Positions 1 to 5,118 of a stretch of DNA of 6,546 nt are shown piece by piece. This DNA comes from Chloroflexota bacterium (GTDB lineage Bacteria; Chloroflexota; UBA6077; CF-72). The stretch lies in contig JAFAPL010000248.1 of NCBI GenBank assembly GCA_019247135.1, forward strand, positions 1-6,546. The letters are read 5' to 3'. A model generated the notes under the pieces. It was not told the DNA's origin, made no database searches, and saw nothing but the letters and a program-made list of their open reading frames with translations. How positions within the stretch are numbered: position 1 is the stretch's first letter; each line of letters starts with the position of its first letter. A program made the translations under genes and the position numbers.

Positions 1-1313
1 CCCAGCGCCAGTGCCGGGCCGCTGCCGCCTTCACCGATCACCACACTCACGACGGGCACGGGCAGCACGCTCATGTTCGCCAGACAGCTCGAAAGCGCTC
101 CCGCCAGGCCGCGTGACTCCGAGTCATAGTCCAGATGCGCGCCAGGCGTGTCGATGAGCGTAACCAGCGGGACGCGCAGTTCGGCGGCCAGGCGCATGAT
201 CCGCGCGGCTTTGCGAAACCCCTCCGGTCGCACGTGTCCGCCGCTGCGGGCCGGGTCGCCGTGTCCGCGTTCCTGGCCGATGGCAAAGACAGTGATCCCC
301 GCGAGATCACCGATCCCGGCGATCACCGCGGCGTCATCACCGAAGACACGGTCGCCGTGGAGCTCGATGAACTGGGGCGTCAGTCGCCGAATGTAATCAA
401 CCGATGTCGGCCGATCATCACGCCGCGCGAGCAGCACCTCCTGCCACGCGGATGGCGGCTGGGCAGCCGGCGGTCGGTACGGGACATTGCCTGCCCGCGC
501 CTCGCTATGGCCTCGGTTCTGGAGCAATTGGAGCAAGGTCGCGAGCACGCCGCGCAAGCGCGCTCGGTCGACCACGGCATCCACCTGCCCGTGTTCGAGC
601 AGGAATTCTGCGGTATGGGTCCCCGCGGGCGGTGGCTCCCCGGTCAATTGTTCGATCACGCGCGGGCCAGCAAAACCGATCAGGGCGCCAGGCTCAGCAA
701 ACAAGAAGTCGCCCTGGCTGGCGAAGCTGGCGTACACGCCGCCGGTCGTCGGATTGGTGAGCACCGTGATAGACGGCACTCCGGCCTGATGCAGTCGCAT
801 GGCCGCGGCCGCCGTCTTACCCATCTGGACGAGGCTCAGCATGCCTTCCTGCATGCGCGCGCCGCCGCTCGCCACGATGGCGATGAACGGCACCCGCCGC
901 TCGGCGGCCTGCTCGAGCGCAAGTGCAACCTTCTCGCCGACAACGCTGCCCATGCTCCCGCCCATGAAGCGGAAGTCGAACACCGCCAGGACGCACTCGC
1001 GCCCGTTGATGCGCGCGGTGCCCGTGACCACGGCTTCATTCAGGTCGGTCTCACGACGAGCTCGTTCGAGTCGGTCCCGATACGAGATGCGGTCGGTGAA
1101 CAGCAGCGGATCGACTGAGACGAGGGTTGGATTGCTGGCGCGGAAGGAGTCCGGGTCAGCCAGCAGGTCGATCCGCTCTGAGGCGGTCAGCTGGAAGTGA
1201 TACCGGCAGTTCCCACACAGGCGGTAACGCTGCCAGATCGTGCCGCCGGTCGGCGCCGAGCACGCGGGACAGCTCTCGGCCGTCGATTGCTCTTCCAGAG
1301 GCGCGGCGGACAC
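1..1313 (-). CDS. accDA: Fused acetyl-CoA carboxylase carboxyltransferase, beta-alpha (AccD-AccA), C-terminus cut by window edge
   Basis: This enzyme transfers CO2 from carboxybiotin to acetyl-CoA to make malonyl-CoA, the first committed step of fatty-acid synthesis, in the cytosol. Reading leftward from GTG at 1313, 437 codons are open to the window edge. Residues 15-36 form an AccD zinc ribbon (CPAC, 14 residues, then CGNC), followed by HFQLTASERIDLLADPDSF. The beta core has FDFRFMGGSMGSVVGEK, GGARMQEGMLSLVQM, TNPTTGGVYASFASQGD and IGFAGPRVIEQ. From about residue 290 the alpha subunit follows: WQEVLLARRDDRPTSVDYI, FIELHGDR, GGHVRPEGFRKAARIMRLA, LVTLIDTPGA and finally IGEGGSGPALALG. In E. 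coli these are two proteins; here they are one chain with no stop or frameshift between them. GTG 1313 is the only sensible start, since an in-frame TAG (the stop of the preceding gene) lies 15 nt upstream. Co-transcription with the BFN-domain gene is inferred from that spacing. Biotin carboxylase and BCCP are not in the window. Confidence 0.95.
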   Translation of the reverse strand, partial: MSAAPLEEQSTAESCPACSAPTGGTIWQRYRLCGNCRYHFQLTASERIDLLADPDSFRASNPTLVSVDPLLFTDRISYRDRLERARRETDLNEAVVTGTARINGRECVLAVFDFRFMGGSMGSVVGEKVALALEQAAERRVPFIAIVASGGARMQEGMLSLVQMGKTAAAAMRLHQAGVPSITVLTNPTTGGVYASFASQGDFLFAEPGALIGFAGPRVIEQLTGEPPPAGTHTAEFLLEHGQVDAVVDRARLRGVLATLLQLLQNRGHSEARAGNVPYRPPAAQPPSAWQEVLLARRDDRPTSVDYIRRLTPQFIELHGDRVFGDDAAVIAGIGDLAGITVFAIGQERGHGDPARSGGHVRPEGFRKAARIMRLAAELRVPLVTLIDTPGAHLDYDSESRGLAGALSSCLANMSVLPVPVVSVVIGEGGSGPALAL

Positions 1314-1328
1314 GCGGTCGCGGGCGGT

Positions 1329-1901
1329 CTACCCGCTACCCTTTGAGCCGAAGCGTTCGAGCACCTTGTCTTCGACGTAGATCGGCGCCCCAGACTGCAA
1401 GGCCAGCGCGATCGCATCACCCGGTCGTGCCTTGATGACCCTGGTGTCGCCACCATTGCTGAGAACGATCTGGGCCAGATACTGGTTCTGGGTCGCGTCG
1501 TTGACGATGACTCGGTCGATACGGCCACCCATCTGTTGGATGGCGTCGCGCATCAGGCTGTACGCCTGGGGCTGCTGGTCTGGAGGGATCTGGGTGTTGC
1601 CGCGATCCTTGGCAATGGCCAGCGCTTCACTGGTGCCGACTGCCATGGAGATACGGCGATGGTTCCCGCTTTTCTCTTGCAGGGTCAGCGTGGCGTTATT
1701 GATCGTGCCTTGTAGATCCTGAACGGTGACTTCGACCGGCGCTGTCCCCGCGGCCGCCGCCTCGGTGGGCAGGTTGGATTTGTCGAGCCACAAATAGTAC
1801 GCCCCGGCACTGACTGCGATCAGAAGGAAGAGGAGAACAACTACCCGCTGTCTATAGACGGCATACAGCAGCCGATGAATGACTCGACCCCAGAGTGTCA
1901 C
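1329..1901 (-). CDS. Membrane-anchored bifunctional nuclease (BFN/DUF151) domain protein
   Basis: The protein has 190 residues. An N-terminal hydrophobic helix spans about residues 20-39 and is preceded by basic residues (R6, R10, R17, R19). The BFN domain follows from about residue 55 to the end. Family hallmarks are ISMAVGTSEALAIA (84-97), an acidic/amphipathic MRDAIQQMGGRIDRVIVND stretch, YLAQIVLSNGG, and ARPGDAIALALQSGAPIYV near the C-terminus (RPGDA where RPSDA is usual). Characterised relatives such as Thermotoga TM0160 are small cytosolic proteins of about 145 residues, and nuclease activity has been reported for some family members; the role of bacterial ones is poorly settled. The extra length here is the membrane anchor and linker. 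The start is GTG; an AAAGGG purine run lies 11 nt upstream, and no ATG is available nearby. It is the first gene of the operon with accDA. Family assignment is firm; biochemical function is not. Confidence 0.88.
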   Translation of the reverse strand: MTLWGRVIHRLLYAVYRQRVVVLLFLLIAVSAGAYYLWLDKSNLPTEAAAAGTAPVEVTVQDLQGTINNATLTLQEKSGNHRRISMAVGTSEALAIAKDRGNTQIPPDQQPQAYSLMRDAIQQMGGRIDRVIVNDATQNQYLAQIVLSNGGDTRVIKARPGDAIALALQSGAPIYVEDKVLERFGSKGSG

Positions 1902-1964
1902 GCGCGCTGCTGCCCTTTCGGTACTCGAAGTATGCGTTGTCTAAGACTCAACCGCGTCGCGCGG

Positions 1965-1993
1965 ATTCTAGCAATACCGGCACCCCAGCCCAA
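1965..1993 (-). promoter_or_regulatory. Candidate sigma70-type promoter for the BFN-accDA operon
   Basis: On the minus strand, TTGGGC (1993-1988) is followed after exactly 17 nt by TAGAAT (1970-1965), five of six bases matching the TATAAT consensus. The predicted transcription start is near 1958, giving a leader of about 57 nt before the GTG at 1901. The -35 matches only three of six consensus positions, so this is a prediction from spacing and the -10. Confidence 0.42.
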
Positions 1994-2000
1994 TATTGCT
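1970..2000. promoter_or_regulatory. Perfect 7-bp inverted repeat, candidate operator
   Basis: AGCAATA (1970-1976) and TATTGCT (1994-2000) are exact reverse complements separated by 17 bp, so the half-site centres are 24 bp apart. The repeat covers the predicted -35 of the BFN-accDA promoter and touches its -10. That placement would suit a dimeric repressor acting on the divergent region. No regulator gene is in the window, and a 7-bp match can arise by chance. Confidence 0.35.
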
Positions 2001-2011
2001 CGTTGCTGAAA

Positions 2012-2038
2012 TGTTGACGACCTGTTGACGTGTTACGG
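2012..2038. repeat. TGTTGACG direct repeats upstream of the MetH-like gene
   Basis: TGTTGACG occurs at 2012-2019 and again at 2023-2030, 11 bp apart (about one helical turn). A degenerate third copy, TGTTACGG, follows directly at 2031-2038. The array ends 9 bp before the ATG at 2048. It could be a binding site for an activator or repressor of the MetH-like gene. TTGACG within the copies also resembles a -35 element, but no -10 sits at the right spacing. Confidence 0.35.
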
Positions 2039-2047
2039 TCGCCGCGC

Positions 2048-3370
2048 ATGCACCCGTTCGAGGCCGTTCGTGAGGCGTGCGCCCGGTATCGAGCCGGCGG
2101 CGTGAGCTTGCCGGAGGTGCTGCACGTGGCCGAGCAGGCTCGTCACGCTGGCGCTGCGCCCGACCGCGGAACCGTGGTGATCGCGACCCTCCAGGGCGAC
2201 GTCCACCACATCGGCAAGGCCCTGCTTGGCGCACTGCTGCGAACGACGGGCTACCAGGTGGTGGATGTGGGCAAGGAAGCGCCCGTCGAAGCCGTTGTGC
2301 GCGCAGCCATCGACTGCCGCGCCGACGCGATCGGCCTGTCCGCGCTGCTCGTCACCAGCTCCAGGCAGATCCCGCTGTGTGTTCAGGCCCTGGACGAGCA
2401 CGGCGTGCACGTGCCTGTCTTGATCGGCGGCGCGGCAATGAATCGCACGTTTGGCCGAACCGCGGGCCTGCTCCCGGACGGCCGAACGTACACGCCTGGC
2501 GTGTTCTACTGCCGGGACGTATTCGAAGGACTTCAGACGCTCGACGACTTCTTTGTCGGCCGAGCGCGCACATTCACCGAGAAGGACGCGGTGGCCGCTG
2601 GCACTCCGATGCCTGGCAAGCCGACAAGGGTCCGACATGTCGAACCGCCCCAGCCACCACGGCTCGGCCCATCGCGCATCCGGGCCGACCTGCGTGAGGT
2701 CTGGCGCCACCTCGATCTGAACACGCTGTTTCGTCATCACTGGGGCGGTTTTCCCGTGCGTGGGCCTGAGTACGAGCGTCTCGTACATGACCAGTTCGAG
2801 CCAGAGTTGGCCCGACTGCAGGCCGACGCACTCACGAACGGCTGGCTCGAAGCACTCATGGTCGGCGGCTACTTCCGCTGTCGTTCTGATCGCGACGCTC
2901 TCGTAATCAGTGACCTGCGCTTCGAGTTCCCCAGACAAACGGACGGCGAACACCTCTGTCTCGCGGACTATTTCTCACCGCAAGAAGACGTTCTTCCACT
3001 GCAGGCGGTGAGCACGGGTCGACGACCTGCGCGCTATCTTGAACAGCTCGAGGACACGGGCCAGTACGTCAGGATGCTCTACGTCAATGGCCTGTCCGCA
3101 GCAAGCGCGGAAGCCATGGCCGACTATGCCCACGCGCACGCCCGGCGCGAGCTCGGGCTAGCCGCTGACCGCGGGCTCCGCTTCAGTTGGGGCTACGCTG
3201 CCTGCCCTGACCTGTCACAACAACACGACTTGCTGGCGCTGCTCGACGCCGACCGCGAGATCGGCCTCAGACTCACGGAGAGTGAGACGCTCGACCCGGA
3301 GCACAGCACGGCCGCGATGATCGTCCATCACCCGGACGCTAAATACTTCTCGGCTGTTCGCGCCGCTTGA
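2048..3370 (+). CDS. MetH-like protein: cobalamin-binding domain plus methionine synthase activation domain
   Basis: The protein has 440 residues from ATG 2048 (a GTG at 2030 would add six). After a short helical N-terminus comes a B12-binding Rossmann-like domain. It carries the DxHxxG signature, GDVHHIGK (D51, H53, G56), whose histidine ligates cobalt in this fold. DVGKEAP, IGLSALLVTSS and VLIGGAAMN follow. From about residue 205 to the end is a MetH activation domain: LREVWRHLDLNTLFRHHWG, then RFSWGYAACPD (378-388), matching the RxSxGYxxCP AdoMet-binding motif, LTES (409-412) and HHPDAKYF (427-434). In full-length MetH (about 1,200 residues) these are the last two modules. The homocysteine- and methyltetrahydrofolate-binding barrels are missing, and the helical cap before the B12 domain is much shorter than usual. 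The role is probably cobalamin carriage and reductive remethylation in trans with a partner encoded elsewhere (inference). No Shine-Dalgarno precedes the ATG; TACGGT ends 8 nt upstream. Confidence 0.9.
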   Translation: MHPFEAVREACARYRAGGVSLPEVLHVAEQARHAGAAPDRGTVVIATLQGDVHHIGKALLGALLRTTGYQVVDVGKEAPVEAVVRAAIDCRADAIGLSALLVTSSRQIPLCVQALDEHGVHVPVLIGGAAMNRTFGRTAGLLPDGRTYTPGVFYCRDVFEGLQTLDDFFVGRARTFTEKDAVAAGTPMPGKPTRVRHVEPPQPPRLGPSRIRADLREVWRHLDLNTLFRHHWGGFPVRGPEYERLVHDQFEPELARLQADALTNGWLEALMVGGYFRCRSDRDALVISDLRFEFPRQTDGEHLCLADYFSPQEDVLPLQAVSTGRRPARYLEQLEDTGQYVRMLYVNGLSAASAEAMADYAHAHARRELGLAADRGLRFSWGYAACPDLSQQHDLLALLDADREIGLRLTESETLDPEHSTAAMIVHHPDAKYFSAVRAA

Positions 3371-3560
3371 CGCGGAGCAAGGCGGCGCCCGCCAGCACCG
3401 CGAGTGGAACGTACACAGCGTGTAGTCCGTCCTGTACAGCTGGGCTCAACACCGGCGCGCCGAGCGCCAGGCCGATAAGCCCCACCAGCGCGTGGCACGG
3501 GCACACCAAGCCCGTCGCCAGAACGCCGACTCCCAATGACCGCGAGGGCCTCATCTTCAC
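3339..3560 (-). CDS. Small CPCH-motif two-helix membrane protein (MerE-like)
   Basis: The 73-residue protein has two predicted transmembrane helices, about residues 9-35 and 46-64, and a basic C-terminal tail (RVKRRE). The first helix contains CPCH (residues 20-23), as in MerE-type mercury/organomercury uptake proteins, whose first helix has a TCPCHLP motif, and in other small CPCH membrane proteins. The composition (hydrophobic, Cys-Pro-Cys-His inside a helix) and GC-rich third positions argue that it is real. No mer genes are nearby, so a mercury role is not supported; metal or thiol-related membrane function is a guess. The start is GTG 3560, with ATG 3554 as an alternative; neither has a Shine-Dalgarno. 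Its 3' end overlaps the convergent MetH-like gene by 32 nt, and its start is 3 bp from the divergent peroxiredoxin ORF. Confidence 0.72.
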   Translation of the reverse strand: MKMRPSRSLGVGVLATGLVCPCHALVGLIGLALGAPVLSPAVQDGLHAVYVPLAVLAGAALLRVKRREQPRSI

Positions 3561-3562
3561 GT

Positions 3563-3568
3563 TATGCT
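3563..3568 (+). promoter_or_regulatory. Candidate -10 for a leaderless peroxiredoxin transcript
   Basis: TATGCT is followed by 7 nt and then GTG 3576, which is in frame with the peroxiredoxin. This fits leaderless initiation, where transcription starts at the first base of the start codon. If it is correct, the ATG at 3564 lies inside the promoter and the protein begins at MTSTSNG. No good -35 is seen. On the other strand the same bases read TAGCAT, a possible -10 for the divergent CPCH gene. Confidence 0.3.
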
Positions 3569-4058
3569 ACCCGGCGTGACTTCGACCTCGAACGGGCTTC
3601 CGCAGGCTGGGGAGCCCGCACCGAAATTCACACTCCCGTCGACCGAAGGCGGCGACGTCTCGCTCGACGATTTCAAAGGTAAGCAGGCCGTCGTCCTCTA
3701 CTTTTACCCGCGCGACGATACACCTGGTTGTACGGCAGAAGCGTGCTCGTTTCGCGACCTGCGGGCCGTGTTCCGCGAGCATGGTGCCGAGATCCTGGGC
3801 GTGAGCACTGACAGCATTCGTTCACACAAGAAGTTCCAGGAGAAGTACGGCCTCACGTTCCCTCTCCTGGCCGATACCGACCATGCTGTCGCCGAGCAAT
3901 ACGGGGTCTGGCAGCAGCGGAAGTTCATGGGCCGCGAGTTCATGGGCGTGGCGCGTACTACGTTCGTGATCGGCAAGGACGGCAAAATCAAAGCGGTGTT
4001 CCCGAACGTGAAGGTTGAGGGACACGCGGACGAAGTCCTCGAAGCGCTGAGGGACTGA
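3564..4058 (+). CDS. bcp: Thioredoxin-dependent peroxiredoxin, Bcp/PrxQ type
   Basis: This protein reduces hydrogen peroxide and organic hydroperoxides using thioredoxin-type donors in the cytosol. It has 164 residues from ATG 3564, or 160 from GTG 3576; family members are about 150-160. The thioredoxin-like fold is recognisable from GEPAPKFTLPSTEGGDVSLD, then VVLYFYPRDDTPGCTAEACSF. The latter carries the peroxidatic cysteine C56 (TPGCT) and, five residues on, C61 in the resolving position of atypical 2-Cys Bcp proteins. ILGVSTDS, FPLLADTD, YGVW and GVARTTFVIGKDGK (with the conserved Arg) follow in order. The stop overlaps the next gene's ATG as TGATG, so the SDR is probably translated by coupling. 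ATG 3564 gives the longest product, but neither start has a Shine-Dalgarno, and GTG 3576 fits a leaderless promoter better. Confidence 0.95.
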   Translation: MLPGVTSTSNGLPQAGEPAPKFTLPSTEGGDVSLDDFKGKQAVVLYFYPRDDTPGCTAEACSFRDLRAVFREHGAEILGVSTDSIRSHKKFQEKYGLTFPLLADTDHAVAEQYGVWQQRKFMGREFMGVARTTFVIGKDGKIKAVFPNVKVEGHADEVLEALRD

Positions 4059-4804
4059 TGGGGCGACTCGAAGGTCAGGTTGCAGTAATCACCGGCGCAG
4101 GATCGGGGATAGGCCGCGCCGCGGCTGTTGAATTCGCGCGCGAGGGCGCACGCATCGTCGCGGCTGATCTCCGGGGCGCCGACGACACCATCGAACAGCT
4201 AGGTACAGAAGCCGAAGCCGTAACCGTCGACGTGACGCGATACGACCAGGTTGAAAAGATGCTGCGGACGGCTGTCGACCGGTTCGGTCGCGTCGACCTG
4301 CTCTACAACAACGCCGGCATCCCCCAGAGCTTCACGCCATTCGAAGAGTCCACGGACGAGCTGTTCGACCGCATCTTCGACGTGAACGTCAAGGGGGTCT
4401 TTTACGGCTGTCGCGCGGTGGTTCCGCACATGAAGCGTCAGGGTGGGGGCGTCATCCTGAACACCGCAAGCACGGCGGGTATCCGCCCCCGGCCCGGGCT
4501 GGCGGTCTACAACGCGTCCAAGGGCGCCGTGATCACGCTGACCAAGAGCCTGGCCGCGGAATTGGCGCCGTTTCGCATCCGTGTTGTTTCGATCTGTCCG
4601 GTCGCGACCGAGACGCCGATGCTCTCCACGTTTCTCGGCGAGCACGAGATCGAGGATGCGCGCAAGCGCTTCATCGCCACCGTGCCGTGGGGACGCTTGA
4701 ACAAACCAGAGGACATCGCCCGCGCCGCGGCCTTCCTTGCCTCTGCCGACGCTGAGATGGTGACCGGTACGGCATTCGAAGTCGACGGCGGCCGCGATAT
4801 CTAA
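4058..4804 (+). CDS. Classical SDR-family NAD(P)-dependent oxidoreductase
   Basis: This is a 248-residue Rossmann-fold dehydrogenase/reductase, the usual length for classical SDRs. The cofactor motif is TGAGSGIG (12-19). D37 at the end of beta-2 (VAADL) favours NAD over NADP. DVT (58-60) and NNAG (84-87) are present. The catalytic tetrad is complete: N110, S138, Y151 and K155 (YNASK). The C-terminal GTAFEVDGGRDI is the standard terminal motif. After the active site CPVATETPML replaces the commoner PGxxxTPM loop, which I recall in some SDR subgroups, so activity is not in doubt. The substrate cannot be deduced; annotations such as glucose 1-dehydrogenase or 3-oxoacyl-ACP reductase would be guesses. 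The ATG overlaps the peroxiredoxin stop by one base, making a two-gene redox operon. The first repeat copy begins 6 nt after the stop codon. Confidence 0.94.
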   Translation: MGRLEGQVAVITGAGSGIGRAAAVEFAREGARIVAADLRGADDTIEQLGTEAEAVTVDVTRYDQVEKMLRTAVDRFGRVDLLYNNAGIPQSFTPFEESTDELFDRIFDVNVKGVFYGCRAVVPHMKRQGGGVILNTASTAGIRPRPGLAVYNASKGAVITLTKSLAAELAPFRIRVVSICPVATETPMLSTFLGEHEIEDARKRFIATVPWGRLNKPEDIARAAAFLASADAEMVTGTAFEVDGGRDI

Positions 4805-4810
4805 GGGGCA

Positions 4811-4929
4811 TTCTATGCGTGCTGCCGAGCGCAGCGCCCCGGGGATCTTCAAAGGGGACTCCCCTTTGAGACCCTCTTGGTTGAGACAGCGGCAGCCCGC
4901 CGCAGCAACCCTACGGGGCCTCAAGGGTC
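4811..4929 (+). repeat. 119-bp intergenic repeat, copy A (subtype I)
   Basis: The copy begins TTCTATGCGTGCTGCC and ends CCTCAAGGGTC; the next copy starts immediately. It contains the perfect hairpin CAAAGGGG-ACT-CCCCTTTG (4850-4868), flanked by GGGG and CCC that can extend the stem. It also holds a second short hairpin, GCGGC-AGCCC-GCCGC (4889-4903). The 3' half matches copy D at 6385 almost exactly. No transposase or conserved reading frame is present, so a REP/MITE-like non-autonomous element is the closest category. Confidence 0.85.
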
Positions 4930-5048
4930 TTCTATGCGTGCTGCCGCGAGAGCAACCCAGGGGATCTTCAAAGGGGAACTCCCCTTCGGGACCCGTCTGG
5001 ACGACTCAGCGCCAGCCCGCGACAGCGACCTGCGGCGCCTCGAGAGCC
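4930..5048 (+). repeat. 119-bp intergenic repeat, copy B (subtype II)
   Basis: It is in tandem with copy A, in the same orientation and of the same length. It starts with TTCTATGCGTGCTGCC and diverges in the segments that define subtype II: GCGAGAGCAACC near the start, and AGCGCCAGCCCGCGACAG in the 3' half. The hairpin is kept but altered: AAGGGG-AACT-CCCCTT with an outer C-G pair (4969-4988) and one A-C mismatch. It is followed at 5049 by TTCTACGTACAGCACCG, which looks like the eroded start of a third copy. Confidence 0.82.
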
Positions 5049-5118
5049 TTCTACGTACAGCACCGGGCCGATTCGGCCCAGTCGAAACCGCCACATCTCT
5101 TTCGATAGGCTCAGGGAC
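5049..5118. other. Eroded repeat start and upstream region of the M20 gene
   Basis: Here the repeat pattern breaks down after about 17 bases. The stretch contains the palindrome GGGCCG-ATT-CGGCCC (5065-5079), which has no T-run after it and so is not a typical intrinsic terminator. It also holds TCGAAA (5082-5087) 18 nt before TAGGCT (5106-5111), which is 7 nt before the GTG of the amidohydrolase. These could be promoter elements. The 3' end, TTCGATAGGCTCAGGGAC, also resembles a TTCGACAGGCTCAGG-type short repeat I recall from environmental bacterial genomes. Confidence 0.4.
5082..5111 (+). promoter_or_regulatory. Candidate leaderless promoter of the M20 amidohydrolase
   Basis: TCGAAA (four of six to TTGACA) and TAGGCT (TANNNT) are separated by 18 nt. 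The -10 is followed by 7 nt and the GTG start, the same geometry as before the peroxiredoxin. The AGGGA at 5113-5117 is too close to the GTG to act as a Shine-Dalgarno, which favours leaderless initiation. Confidence 0.33.

Noticed and set aside
135..1118. Long plus-strand ORF of 327 codons
   Set aside because: It is the antisense shadow of accDA, whose minus-strand frame shows clear AccD and AccA motifs; the plus-strand product has low-complexity Arg/His-rich sequence and no family features.
1902..2047. Riboswitch (cobalamin or SAM) upstream of the MetH-like gene
   Set aside because: The region is only 146 bp, shared by divergent genes, and shows no B12-box or S-box core.
2033..2953. Minus-strand ORF of 306 codons opposite the MetH-like gene
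   Set aside because: GC-rich antisense shadow; the plus strand encodes recognisable cobalamin and activation domains and the minus product matches no family.
4661..4700. Frameshift or inactivation in the SDR because of the CPVATETPM loop
   Set aside because: The frame is continuous and the tetrad N110-S138-Y151-K155 is intact; the loop variant occurs in functional SDR subgroups as far as I recall.
4849..4874. Intrinsic terminator of the peroxiredoxin-SDR operon
   Set aside because: The hairpin is strong but is followed by GACCCTCTTGG rather than a T-run; it may still stabilise the mRNA end, so it is described with the repeat.
4199..4924. Minus-strand ORF of 241 codons opposite the SDR
   Set aside because: Shadow of the SDR gene, which has an intact cofactor motif and catalytic tetrad on the plus strand.
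4811..5048. CRISPR array
   Set aside because: The copies abut directly, with no unique spacers between short repeats, and no cas genes are present.
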